From: Bacteroidales bacterium | Lineage (GTDB): Bacteria; Bacteroidota; Bacteroidia; Bacteroidales; Muribaculaceae | Reading direction: 5' to 3' | DNA: 64,000 nucleotides | Assembly (NCBI GenBank): GCA_003150235.1 | Contig: QAMW01000047.1 | Coordinates: 42,804 to 106,803, forward strand | Part shown: in pieces, positions 26,701-35,520 of the stretch | Numbering within the stretch: the stretch's first letter is position 1 | Layout of the letters: each line of letters begins with the position of its first letter | Notes under the pieces: model-generated | The model's input: only the letters and a program-made list of their open reading frames with translations | Databases searched by the model: none | Told to the model about the DNA's origin: nothing | Translations under genes and position numbers: made by a program

Positions 26701-27807
26701 TTAATCATGGTCACTATCATCTTTTGACAGGTCAAGCACCACATTATCCTTTCCTTTCTCGAAATATTGCTTGCGGAGGGGATTGCGGTAGGCGCTGTTG
26801 TACTCCTTACGGTTGCGGAACACATCGATGGCAAGATATATGGCATGACGCATAGACACTTCCGAAGCCTCTCCCTTGCCTGCTATGTCGAAGCCGGTGC
26901 CATGGTCGGGGGAAGTGCGCACAAACGGAAGTCCGGCGGTGAAATTCACACCATTCTCCATGGCTATTGTCTTGAACGGGGCAAGACCCTGGTCATGATA
27001 CATCGCAAGCACACCGTCAAATTTCTCGTATGCTTCCGAACCGAAGAATCCATCGGCGGCATACGGGCCGAACACGAGCATCCCCGTCTTGCGCGCCTCC
27101 TCTACAGCCGGGGCGATTACATCCTTCTCTTCAGCGCCGAGCAGCCCGTTTTCACCCGCGTGGGGATTGAGGGCGAGCACAGCTATACGCGGCGAATGGA
27201 TCGCGAAGTCGCGGCGAAGCGACTTGTCAAATATCGAAAGTTTCTCAAGTATCGCCTCGCGGGTTATCGCACCGGAGATTTTGGATATGGGAAGATGCGT
27301 GGTCACGAGCGCGACTCTCAGCTTGTCGTTGCACAACACCATCAGGCTCTTGTCACCGTCGCCTATGGATGCCTCAAGATATTCCGTGTGACCGGGGAAG
27401 CGGAATGTGTCGCTCTGTATCGAATCTTTATTGATAGGAGCGGTGACAAGCACGTCGATATCGCCGCTACGCATATCGGCGACTGCACGTTCGAGAGCTA
27501 TGAACGCCGCCTCGCCGGCGGCTTTTGAAGCCACACCCGGCTCTATCTTCGTGTCTTCCGGCACCACATTGATTATACTCACCTCTCCGTCGCGAGCCTC
27601 GGCAGCCGATGTCACAGTAGTCATGTTGACCTGGGGAAGATCGGCACCTTTACGGTAGTATGCGGCTATCTTTGCCGACCCGTATATGACAGGAGTACAC
27701 AACTCGGTCATACGCGGGTCCTCAAGAGCCTTGAGAATTACCTCATATCCTATGCCGTTAATGTCGCCATGCGTGATGCCGACTTTAATCTTTCTATTAT
27801 CTTTCAT
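26701..27807 (-). CDS. pdxA: 4-Hydroxythreonine-4-phosphate dehydrogenase
   Basis: A 368-residue enzyme of pyridoxal-phosphate synthesis. Family marks: KVGITHGDINGIGYEV, TAPINKDSIQ, FPGHTEYLEA, ALNPHAGENGLLG and MYHDQGLAPFKTIAMENGVN followed by DHGTGFDIAGKG, covering the metal-binding His residues and the substrate loop. Length fits the family. It heads the minus-strand run that continues into the inositol-lipid genes. A -7 box lies 22 bases upstream of the start, back to back with the promoter of the pectate lyase gene. Confidence 0.93.
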   Translation of the reverse strand: MKDNRKIKVGITHGDINGIGYEVILKALEDPRMTELCTPVIYGSAKIAAYYRKGADLPQVNMTTVTSAAEARDGEVSIINVVPEDTKIEPGVASKAAGEAAFIALERAVADMRSGDIDVLVTAPINKDSIQSDTFRFPGHTEYLEASIGDGDKSLMVLCNDKLRVALVTTHLPISKISGAITREAILEKLSIFDKSLRRDFAIHSPRIAVLALNPHAGENGLLGAEEKDVIAPAVEEARKTGMLVFGPYAADGFFGSEAYEKFDGVLAMYHDQGLAPFKTIAMENGVNFTAGLPFVRTSPDHGTGFDIAGKGEASEVSMRHAIYLAIDVFRNRKEYNSAYRNPLRKQYFEKGKDNVVLDLSKDDSDHD

Positions 27808-27828
27808 TTCAGAATTTTCAAAATTATC

Positions 27829-27836
27829 TCGCTAAA
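27829..27836 (-). promoter_or_regulatory. -7 box for pdxA
   Basis: Minus-strand TAATTTTG, 22 bases before the pdxA start codon, fits TAnnTTTG. No clear -33 element. Confidence 0.38.
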
Positions 27837-27901
27837 TTACAAATTCTCCCCCACATACACAATTTTCACGCCCTCCCCGCCCAAATAACTGCCGAATTTA
27901 C

Positions 27902-27910
27902 TATCTTTGC
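27902..27910 (+). promoter_or_regulatory. -7 box for the pectate lyase gene
   Basis: TATCTTTGC, a perfect Bacteroidetes -7 element, predicts a start near 27917 and a leader of about 47 bases before ATG 27964. Confidence 0.55.
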
Positions 27911-27963
27911 ATACTTGATTACAACATTAACCACAATCATTTACCATCAGAAACAACGCAATC

Positions 27964-29607
27964 ATGTCAAGACATTTCATCGTCTCAGCATTGGGTCTGG
28001 TAGCCGTGGCACTCACCGGTGCAACCCTTCAGGCACAGACTCTTGCTTTTCCGGGAGCCGAGGGCTTCGGAAGATTTGCCACCGGCGGACGTGGCGGAAG
28101 CGTGTATCATGTCACCAATCTCAACGACATCGGCGAAGGCTCGTTTCGCGACGCCGTAAGCAAGCCTAACCGCATCGTCGTGTTTGATGTGGCAGGTGTC
28201 ATCCGCATTTCAAGCCGCGTATCTGTCGCCGCCAACTTGTATATCGCGGGACAGACAGCACCCGGTGAAGGCGTCACCATTTACGGCAACGGTATTTCAT
28301 TCTCTAACGCCAATAACACAATATGCCGCTACCTGCGTGTGCGTCAGGGTGCGGTCGGCTCGTCAGGCACCGATGCAGCCGGTGTCAGCAGCGGTCACGA
28401 TATGATTTTTGACCATTGCTCATTTGCATGGGGACGAGATGAAGTCTTTTCCATATCAGGCAGTAACCCCGCCGATATCACTGTACAGAACTGCATCATC
28501 GGGCAAGGTCTCATGGGACATTCCGCCGGCGGACTGATGCAGAGCGACCAAAACATCACCATCTACCGCTCACTTTACATCCACAACGACACCCGTAACC
28601 CTAAGTTCAAGGGACGTCACCAGTATGTTAACAATATCGTCTACAACTGGAAGACAGCCGCCTATATCATGGGTGGCGACTCGGAAGGCACAAGCTATTC
28701 CAACGCAGAAAGCAACCTGTTTATAACCGGGCCTACCGGACGTAAGAACGCGTTCAGCGGCGCCAACTCACGCTATAACATCTATGCCGACGACAATATG
28801 GTGGACGACAATCAGGACGGCATACTGAACCCGCGCCCCATCACAAAAGATGAATTTGGTGGCGGTCCTACTTTCCTGGAGAAACCAAACGACTACCCCT
28901 CGCTGCCCAAGGTGAAGGCAGCTGAGCTTTTCAATGAGATTTCAGACGGAGTGGGCGCATCGCTCCCCTACCGCGACCCTCTTGACTGGATGCTCGTCAG
29001 CGACTTGAAATCGTTTGGCAAGGAAGGCGACATCATAAGCAACGAGTCTACGCTTGACATCGGCGCACCTACCGATTGGGGACTCTGGACCGGCACTGAC
29101 CGCACCGACACCGACGGCGACGGAATGCCCGACTGGTGGGAAAAAGAAAATGGCACCAATCCCGCCGTCGATGACGCTATGACTCTCTGCGACGACGGAT
29201 ATGTCAACATTGAGCATTATATCAACAGTATTACAAGAAGTGACTCACAGTATTTCCTGAAAACGCCCGTCGCCCTGAAAGCCAAGGATGCCGGACAAGA
29301 CAATCTTACTATTGGATGGCGCGACTTCACCGACAACGAGCTGGGATATTCCGTCGAGCAGCTGATTGACGACAACTGGAAGGAGATAGCCCGCACAGGA
29401 GTTGATGAAAACACTTATACCGTAGGCAATCTCTCGCCTGAAACCTCTTACACCTTCCATGTGCGCGCATTTGATGCCGATGGATATTCCGGTTACAGCA
29501 ACATGCTCACAGCCAAGACCAAGGCAAAGCAAGCGGAAGCTATCGATCCTGACACTTATACCCCGACTTCACGTGGACCGGAGCCGTTTCCGACAAGTGG
29601 GATTTGA
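27964..29607 (+). CDS. Secreted pectate lyase with FN3 domain, 5-prime part of a frameshifted gene
   Basis: A signal peptide (MSRHFIVSALGLVAVALTG) is followed by a right-handed beta-helix of the PL1 pectate lyase superfamily: FPGAEGFGRFATGGRGG, YHVTNLNDIGEGSFRDAV, GQTAPGEGVTIYG, DHCSFAWGRDE. A Ca-binding-like stretch (DTDGDGMPDWWE) and an FN3 domain (LKAKDAGQDNLTIGWRDF ... YSNMLTAKT) come next. It cleaves polygalacturonate. The frame ends in SRGPEPFPTSGI; in the next frame the same DNA reads FTWTGAVSDKWDLTTANWAE, the opening of the following gene, so one missing base splits a single gene (see 29561). Confidence 0.85.
   Translation: MSRHFIVSALGLVAVALTGATLQAQTLAFPGAEGFGRFATGGRGGSVYHVTNLNDIGEGSFRDAVSKPNRIVVFDVAGVIRISSRVSVAANLYIAGQTAPGEGVTIYGNGISFSNANNTICRYLRVRQGAVGSSGTDAAGVSSGHDMIFDHCSFAWGRDEVFSISGSNPADITVQNCIIGQGLMGHSAGGLMQSDQNITIYRSLYIHNDTRNPKFKGRHQYVNNIVYNWKTAAYIMGGDSEGTSYSNAESNLFITGPTGRKNAFSGANSRYNIYADDNMVDDNQDGILNPRPITKDEFGGGPTFLEKPNDYPSLPKVKAAELFNEISDGVGASLPYRDPLDWMLVSDLKSFGKEGDIISNESTLDIGAPTDWGLWTGTDRTDTDGDGMPDWWEKENGTNPAVDDAMTLCDDGYVNIEHYINSITRSDSQYFLKTPVALKAKDAGQDNLTIGWRDFTDNELGYSVEQLIDDNWKEIARTGVDENTYTVGNLSPETSYTFHVRAFDADGYSGYSNMLTAKTKAKQAEAIDPDTYTPTSRGPEPFPTSGI
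29561..29564 (+). other. Frameshift site: CCCC run
   Basis: At TATACCCCGACTTC, four C leave the frame, while five would read TYTPDFTWTG without a break into the downstream frame. It may be a sequencing error, a real deletion or phase variation. Confidence 0.7.
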
Positions 29608-31436
29608 CTACCGCCAACTGGGCGGAAGGCATCTACGCCGACGGAAAATCGGTACTGTTTGACGCGGCAGCCGATGCTACGGTCACGATTCCCGCTGCAG
29701 TCAGCCCGTCGGCAGTCATGGTGAAAGGAAATAAAAATTACACGTTTGACGGCGTTATCGCGGGGGAAGGTTCAATGAACATCGCCGGCGAAGGCACTGT
29801 CAAGCTGTCGGATGACAACACTTATTCCGGAGGTACCGTTGTGTGGAGCGGCACACTTGAAATCGGCAAACTCAGCAACGCCGGTCAGCCATCATCCATC
29901 GGTACAGCGCAAAACTGGATATGGAACGGCGGTAAAATCAATTATACCGGTACAAGTGTTGCCACAAATCGCGAGGCTACACTGCAGCGTCCCACTACAC
30001 TCAGCATCGAGAATCAGGGCGCAACCCTCACTCTATCGGGAGCCGTAAGCGGTGACGGCGATCTTGTCAAGGCGGGAGCGGGCACACTTTCCCAGGCTTA
30101 TGGTCTACATACCTATACAGGCAACACCACCGTACTCGAAGGCACTTATGAACTGCGCGGCAAAGACCAGATCGGTAACGTCATGGCGTTGAACGGTTCG
30201 CTAATTCTTGAAGGCGGCAGATTCCGCACAACGGGCGGCGACAACAGTGCCGAAGGGTATCTGTCCGGATTCCCGATCGAGGTTAGAGGCGAAAAAGAGA
30301 GCTACATGCACATCGGCCCGCGCACTTACGTCAAGAATCCTGTATCAGGCACAGGTAATCTCACCTTGGAAGTCGAGTATCTACGCGAATTTTATCAGGG
30401 CGACTGGAGCAACTATTTCGGCACCGTGACAGCACGGCAGACCGGCACCCAAGGCAATCAGTTTTATCTTGACAACGCAACTTACGATGGGCTTCCAAAC
30501 GCTCATTTGCATCTCGAAGGCAACCTTGAGATGCGTGCCGGCTCCAACAGCCAGACCTATAAAATCGGAGCGTTGAGCGGCACATCATCCACCACCCTCG
30601 CCTGCTGTTTCCTTAAAAAGGATGGCGGCAAGGTGACATGGCAGGTAGGCTCGCTTGGCACCGACGAGACTTTTGACGGCAAGATTACCGACGGCATAGA
30701 GCACAAGAGCCGTATCGGCACTACATCTCTGGTCAAGGAAGGCGAAGGATACTGGCGTCTTACAGGAGCACAGAAATACCGAGGCTCGACAATTATTGCC
30801 GAAGGCACACTGATTCAAAACGGCACTCACTCGAAAGATAAAGACCATACCGGAACATATTTCACTCCGGGGGCATACACCGTCGCCGACGGAGCGACCC
30901 TTGCCGGTAAAGGCTCGACAGTGGCACCGGTCGTTATCAAGCAGGGAGGGATGCTCTCTCCGGGCGACCACGGTATCGGCAATTTCACCGTCAACAATGA
31001 CGTGACTGTAGAGGAAGGCGGCATACTGCGTATTGAAATCGACGCCGACAGCAAGAGTGCCGACAAGCTCACAGTCGACGGCACTGTCAAATTCAACGGC
31101 GAGCTGCAGGTCGACCTTGTCGCAGGTCAATACAAAATCGGTGACACCTACCCCGTGATAAAGGCAACCGCCTATTCCGGAGCGGTAGCAGGCATTATCC
31201 CGGCAATCCCCGGCGAGGGACTTAAATGGGATCTGTCAAGGCTGCTTACCTCAGGTGAGATACGCGTGATTTTGGAATCGGAGGCAGGTATTGATTCGGT
31301 GACCGACAATGGTCCCGTGACTGTCGAGACATTCACAATCGACGGGCTTCCCGCCACAACCGACACTAAAGGTATAGTTATCGTTCGCGAGACCTACCGC
31401 GACGGTACTGTGAAAATCTCAAAAGTTCAAAAATAA
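29604..31436 (+). CDS. Autotransporter-strand repeat region, 3-prime part of the frameshifted pectate lyase gene
   Basis: The 610-residue frame starts MTTANWAEGIYADGKSVLF but lacks its own signal peptide, and the true domain opening (FTWTGAVSDKW) lies upstream in the same frame. It carries autotransporter-associated beta-strand repeats (GEGTVKLSDDNTYSGGTV, GDGDLVKAGAGTLSQAYG, GTLEIGKLSNAG). The C-terminus (TFTIDGLPATTDTKGIVIV, then DGTVKISKVQK) looks like a short type IX sorting tail. With the frameshift repaired the protein would be about 1157 residues: lyase, FN3, beta-strand stalk and sorting tail. Confidence 0.75.
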   Translation: MTTANWAEGIYADGKSVLFDAAADATVTIPAAVSPSAVMVKGNKNYTFDGVIAGEGSMNIAGEGTVKLSDDNTYSGGTVVWSGTLEIGKLSNAGQPSSIGTAQNWIWNGGKINYTGTSVATNREATLQRPTTLSIENQGATLTLSGAVSGDGDLVKAGAGTLSQAYGLHTYTGNTTVLEGTYELRGKDQIGNVMALNGSLILEGGRFRTTGGDNSAEGYLSGFPIEVRGEKESYMHIGPRTYVKNPVSGTGNLTLEVEYLREFYQGDWSNYFGTVTARQTGTQGNQFYLDNATYDGLPNAHLHLEGNLEMRAGSNSQTYKIGALSGTSSTTLACCFLKKDGGKVTWQVGSLGTDETFDGKITDGIEHKSRIGTTSLVKEGEGYWRLTGAQKYRGSTIIAEGTLIQNGTHSKDKDHTGTYFTPGAYTVADGATLAGKGSTVAPVVIKQGGMLSPGDHGIGNFTVNNDVTVEEGGILRIEIDADSKSADKLTVDGTVKFNGELQVDLVAGQYKIGDTYPVIKATAYSGAVAGIIPAIPGEGLKWDLSRLLTSGEIRVILESEAGIDSVTDNGPVTVETFTIDGLPATTDTKGIVIVRETYRDGTVKISKVQK

Positions 31437-31446
31437 CGACATCATA

Positions 31447-31490
31447 AAAAGAATGGGTTGTGTCGAAGTTCGACACAACCCATTCTTTTT
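31447..31490. terminator. Bidirectional terminator
   Basis: AAAGAATGGGTTGTGTCGAA pairs with TTCGACACAACCCATTCTTT, with A and T runs on both sides. It sits between the convergent pectate lyase and nfo genes. Confidence 0.88.
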
Positions 31491-31528
31491 ATTTATACCG
31501 CCCCTCCCTTCACGGGAGGGACAAATTT

Positions 31529-32377
31529 TTACTCGGTTTTTACAAGGGAGTACATCCAGGCGATTTCATCAGCCCAAATGGTGTCGTCGGGGGTCTCGAG
31601 GATAAGAGGGATATTATCGGTGCGCGGGTCGTTCATGATTAGTTCGAAAAGGCGGCTCCCTATCGCTCCCTTTCCAAGACTTTCATGACGGTCGACATGC
31701 GATGCGAGACCCTTCTTGCTGTCGTTGATATGCATTCCGCTGAGATATTTCAATCCTATCACCTCGTCAAATTCCTTCCATACAGATTCATAGCCTTCGT
31801 CGGTAGCGATGTCATAACCGGCGGCGAAAGTGTGGCAGGTATCTATGCACACTCCCACTCTCGTCTTGTCATCCACCCTGTCGATTATATGAGCGATCTG
31901 GTCGAAAGAGAAGCCGAGATTGCTCCCCTGTCCTGCGGTGTTCTCTATTACCGCCTTAACGCCCTCCGTCTCGGCAAGCGTGACGTTGATTGACTCGGCT
32001 ATGAGGTCAAGACATTTGTCAACATCCATCTGGTTAAGATGACTGCCGGGATGGAAATTGAGCATCGACAGCCCCAGTTGCTCGCAACGGCGGAACTCGT
32101 CAAGAAACGCATCGCGTGACTGCGCGAGCTTTGCCTCGTCGGGCGACCCGAGATTAATCAGGTAACTGTCATGAGGGAGTATGCAACCGGGGAAATAACC
32201 GTTTTCGGCACAATTCTTCTTGAATGCCTCAGCTTCTTTTGCGGAAATGGGCTTACTGGTCCATCGTGACGGGTTACGTGTAAACAGGGCAAAAGCCTTT
32301 GCCCCTATTTCAGCGGCATTTATCGGGGCGGAACTCACTCCACCGGCTACCGCCACATGAGCGCCAACATATTTCAT
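31529..32377 (-). CDS. nfo: Endonuclease IV (AP endonuclease)
   Basis: A 282-residue TIM-barrel enzyme that cuts DNA 5-prime to abasic sites in base-excision repair. Family marks: VGAHVAVAGG, ALFTRNPSRW, LPHDSYLINLGSP, LNFHPGSH, IENTAGQGSNLGF, GVCIDTCHTFAAGYDI, HINDSKKGLASHVDRHESLG and ILETP, which carry the His, Asp and Glu ligands of the zinc cluster. The length is standard. Confidence 0.95.
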   Translation of the reverse strand: MKYVGAHVAVAGGVSSAPINAAEIGAKAFALFTRNPSRWTSKPISAKEAEAFKKNCAENGYFPGCILPHDSYLINLGSPDEAKLAQSRDAFLDEFRRCEQLGLSMLNFHPGSHLNQMDVDKCLDLIAESINVTLAETEGVKAVIENTAGQGSNLGFSFDQIAHIIDRVDDKTRVGVCIDTCHTFAAGYDIATDEGYESVWKEFDEVIGLKYLSGMHINDSKKGLASHVDRHESLGKGAIGSRLFELIMNDPRTDNIPLILETPDDTIWADEIAWMYSLVKTE

Positions 32378-32430
32378 ATCTCTTTATTTTTTTGGGTTAC
32401 TTATAGCTATTTGTCAAGCAAGCAATAACA

Positions 32431-32700
32431 TCAGACTCCTGCAACTTGAAGAATCGGGACATCCAGAGCATTCTCAATCGATGAGATTGTCTCAATCGTG
32501 AAGTTGTGGGTTCCCCTCATCCATTTACTGATTTCTGATTCTTTCTTGCCAAGCATATTGGCGAGGTCTTTTTGTTTAAGACCTTTTTCTTCCAATATAT
32601 TGTGAATCCTGTCCACTATAAGGAAGGACAGGTCAACACGCCGACGCACTTCGGGTGAAACTTTAGCCCGGCGAGCTTCTATGATGCTACTTCTTTTCAT
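32431..32700 (-). CDS. HigA-type XRE antitoxin
   Basis: An 89-residue helix-turn-helix protein (GLKQKDLANMLGKKESEIS then KWMRGTHNFTIETISSIENAL). Its start overlaps the end of the preceding toxin-like gene by 14 bases. Toxin first, antitoxin second is the HigBA order. It should neutralise the toxin and repress the operon. Confidence 0.75.
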   Translation of the reverse strand: MKRSSIIEARRAKVSPEVRRRVDLSFLIVDRIHNILEEKGLKQKDLANMLGKKESEISKWMRGTHNFTIETISSIENALDVPILQVAGV

Positions 32701-33172
32701 CGCGGGTAAAATTTAGGTTTCCTATAATCTCTTTATCTACAATATAAAGCGTACCGTTTGACAATCTGGACGAAATAAACCGGCTCGTATCGACGAGCAT
32801 CTCCACATAATCCGACAACGTCTCACTTTCCTGCCACGCGGCACAGTCTTTGACACCTCCGTTACCAAAGATGAGTATCTTGTCTGAAAGCCGGATACAA
32901 TAAAGGCGCAGATTGCTTGTCTCAATAGGTATCGCGCTGACTCCATCGCCAAACTTTCCTTCATAGCGGAAATATCTTTCTAAAGCACCGCTTTCACCAA
33001 TCCTGTCCAGCCATGCGATTATCGTGTCAATATCTTCATCGTATTCGCAGCCTTCGGGAAATTTCTCAAAGAATCTTTCAAGTTCAGAGAGTTCTTCCTC
33101 GTCAAGATGAACACTGTAAAAATTCACAGCGTCATGCTCCTCAATCAGTTCTATGGAATATTTCCGTGTCAT
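32687..33172 (-). CDS. Putative HigB/RelE-like toxin
   Basis: A 161-residue protein from ATG 33172 (MTRKYSIELIEEHDAV). The longer frame adds 18 residues but crosses the promoter. The segment SNLRLYCIRLSDKILIFGNGGVK resembles the central strands of RelE/HigB mRNA interferases, but the protein is longer than most and carries an extra N-terminal acidic region. Assignment rests on this weak likeness and on the XRE gene directly downstream. Confidence 0.55.
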   Translation of the reverse strand: MTRKYSIELIEEHDAVNFYSVHLDEEELSELERFFEKFPEGCEYDEDIDTIIAWLDRIGESGALERYFRYEGKFGDGVSAIPIETSNLRLYCIRLSDKILIFGNGGVKDCAAWQESETLSDYVEMLVDTSRFISSRLSNGTLYIVDKEIIGNLNFTRDEKK

Positions 33173-33194
33173 ACTTAACTTAAAGATTAACTTC

Positions 33195-33203
33195 GCAAAG
33201 TTA
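33195..33203 (-). promoter_or_regulatory. -7 box of the HigBA-type operon
   Basis: Minus-strand TAACTTTGC, 22 bases before the start at 33172, supports that start over the longer frame. Confidence 0.55.
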
Positions 33204-33352
33204 ATGACTCTTCTCCAAAATAACAAGTAAATTCACTCAAAAGTTAAGCGCATAAGACAGTCAAAGATAGTCACTTTTCACTAAATCGCCATCCCGGAAA
33301 ATCAAAATGCCTGACAGCGGTGTTATAATAAATACTAAAAACATTATACTGT

Positions 33353-34087
33353 ATGAAACTTGCCGAGAGGGATAAAAAATATATCAAGCGCATATTGTAT
33401 ATACTTGTGCTGGGATTGTCACTGGGATTGATTGTGTATATCTCAATCGACACATTTACAGGAGTCAATTTCTTGGAAAACAAGAATTACATGACTTTTC
33501 AGTTATGGGTATGCATCGTATTCATGATTGACTTCTTTGTAGAGCTTTTCCTCGCCGAAGACAAGTGGAAATATGTACGCCACCGCTGGTTTTTCTTTCT
33601 GTTGTCGATACCTTATCTCAACATCATAAACCTCTGGCACATAAATTTTTCTCCGGAAACGCTCTATTTCATACGGTTCATACCTCTCGCCCGTGGAGCC
33701 CTCGCGCTGTCGATTGTAATCGGCTACATGACCGACAACGCACTGTCATCACTATTGTTGTCCTACATATCAATCACGCTGTCAGTGATATATTTCGGAA
33801 GCCTTATCTTCTTCGAACTTGAGGCTCCTGTAAACAACATGGTGCCAAACTACGGAGCGGCATTGTGGTGGGCATTCATGGATGCCACCACGATAGGGAG
33901 CAATATATATCCGATGACGGTAATCGGGAAAATACTTGGAGTAGTCCTTGCCGGGATGGGCATGATGATGTTTCCGCTATTCACGGTGTATATCACCAAC
34001 TGGGTACAGCGCTATAACCGCCGCCACGCTCCGGCTATCTTTAATGCCGAATTCAACGATGACGGCACCGAACCTGACAACTTCTGA
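33353..34087 (+). CDS. Voltage-gated-like ion channel with non-canonical selectivity filter
   Basis: A 244-residue six-span membrane protein of the potassium-channel family: spans near 13-32, 45-64, 75-92, 99-118, 122-145 and 188-212, with the pore loop ALWWAFMDATTIGSNIYPMT before the last span. The filter reads TTIGSN where K+ channels have TVGYG(D), so selectivity may differ; the following IYP is typical. It stands alone between divergent neighbours. No cytoplasmic RCK domain is present. The transported ion is not known. Confidence 0.72.
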   Translation: MKLAERDKKYIKRILYILVLGLSLGLIVYISIDTFTGVNFLENKNYMTFQLWVCIVFMIDFFVELFLAEDKWKYVRHRWFFFLLSIPYLNIINLWHINFSPETLYFIRFIPLARGALALSIVIGYMTDNALSSLLLSYISITLSVIYFGSLIFFELEAPVNNMVPNYGAALWWAFMDATTIGSNIYPMTVIGKILGVVLAGMGMMMFPLFTVYITNWVQRYNRRHAPAIFNAEFNDDGTEPDNF

Positions 34088-34133
34088 CCCATAAAATAGC
34101 GGCACGGATAGGGCAAATGTGAGCCAAAGTTGT

Positions 34134-34142
34134 TATATTTGC
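34134..34142 (+). promoter_or_regulatory. -7 box for der
   Basis: TATATTTGC, 28 bases before ATG 34171. Confidence 0.5.
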
Positions 34143-34170
34143 AGTTTAGATTGACCAAAATATAAGTAAT

Positions 34171-35487
34171 ATGGGAAGACTTGTAGCTATCGTAGGACGT
34201 CCTAATGTAGGCAAATCCACTCTCTTCAACCGACTGACGCAGTCCCGCACGGCAATCGTCGATGACACTGCGGGTACTACACGCGACCGCCAGTATGGCA
34301 AGGTCGACTGGTGTGGAAAAGAGTTCTCAATCGTCGACACCGGAGGATGGGTTGTAAACTCGGAGGATATCTTCGAGAGCGAAATCAACAAGCAGGTACA
34401 CCTCGCAATAGAGGAAGCCGATGTAGTGCTGTTTGTCGTCGATGCGATGAATGGCGTTACCGACCTCGATGACCATGTCGCCAACATATTACGCCGCTCA
34501 AAGAAGCCGGTGATACTCGTCGCCAACAAGGTCGATTCAGGCGACTGGATGTACAATGTGCCCGAATTTTACCGTCTCGGTCTCGGCGAGCCCTTCCCAG
34601 TATCATCTGCAAACGGCTCCGGCACCGGCGAGCTGCTCGACGAAATCGTCAAAGATCTTCCCGAAGATGACACTGAAGAAGAAAACCTGGAAAAAATACC
34701 GCGTTTCGCCATCGTAGGACGACCTAACGCCGGCAAATCATCGATTATCAACGCCTTCATAGGCGAGGACCGCAACATCGTCACCAATATAGCCGGAACC
34801 ACCCGCGACTCCATCTACACGCGCTATAACAAGTTTGGATTTGACTTCTATCTGGTCGACACCGCCGGCATACGCAAAAAAAACAAGGTCAACGAAGACA
34901 TCGAATACTATTCCGTAATCCGCTCAATCCGCTCAATCGAGGCATCCGATGTATGTATCCTTATGATTGACGCCACTCTCGGAATCGAGAGCCAAGATGT
35001 CAGCATTTTCTCGCTCATACAGCGCAACAAGAAAGGTCTTGTGGTATGTGTCAATAAGTGGGATCTTGTAGAAGATAAGTCACAGGCGGCTATACGCCAC
35101 TTCGAGGATGCCATACGCAAGCGTTTCGCTCCGTTTACCGACTTCCCCATCATATTCGGGTCGGCGCTCACCAAACAGCGCATATTCAAGGTTATAGAGA
35201 CTGCGGTGGATGTCTACAAAAACCGCGAGCGCATAGTCCCCACATCCCAGCTCAACACTTACATGCAGGAGGTGATAGGCGCATATCCCCCTCCCGCCAA
35301 CAAAGGCAAATACATCAAAATCAAGTATGTGACCATGCTAAAGGAGCAGAAAATACCTACTTTTGTATTTTTCTGCAATCTGCCGCAATGGGTCAAGGAG
35401 CCTTACCGCCGGTATCTTGAGAACAAGATACGCGAGAAATGGGATTTCTCCGGCACTCCTATAAACATTTTCATGCGTGAAAAATAA
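34171..35487 (+). CDS. der: Ribosome-assembly GTPase Der (EngA)
   Basis: A 438-residue double-GTPase needed for 50S subunit maturation. Two G domains in tandem: [16 protein letters not shown] and NKVD in the first; [16 protein letters not shown] and NKWD in the second, followed by a C-terminal KH-like domain ([20 protein letters not shown]). Length and architecture are standard. The helicase gene follows after 33 bases. Confidence 0.97.
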   Translation: MGRLVAIVGRPNVGKSTLFNRLTQSRTAIVDDTAGTTRDRQYGKVDWCGKEFSIVDTGGWVVNSEDIFESEINKQVHLAIEEADVVLFVVDAMNGVTDLDDHVANILRRSKKPVILVANKVDSGDWMYNVPEFYRLGLGEPFPVSSANGSGTGELLDEIVKDLPEDDTEEENLEKIPRFAIVGRPNAGKSSIINAFIGEDRNIVTNIAGTTRDSIYTRYNKFGFDFYLVDTAGIRKKNKVNEDIEYYSVIRSIRSIEASDVCILMIDATLGIESQDVSIFSLIQRNKKGLVVCVNKWDLVEDKSQAAIRHFEDAIRKRFAPFTDFPIIFGSALTKQRIFKVIETAVDVYKNRERIVPTSQLNTYMQEVIGAYPPPANKGKYIKIKYVTMLKEQKIPTFVFFCNLPQWVKEPYRRYLENKIREKWDFSGTPINIFMREK

Positions 35488-35520
35488 CATCTTCACGCTC
35501 ACTTATTTTAAATTACACAA

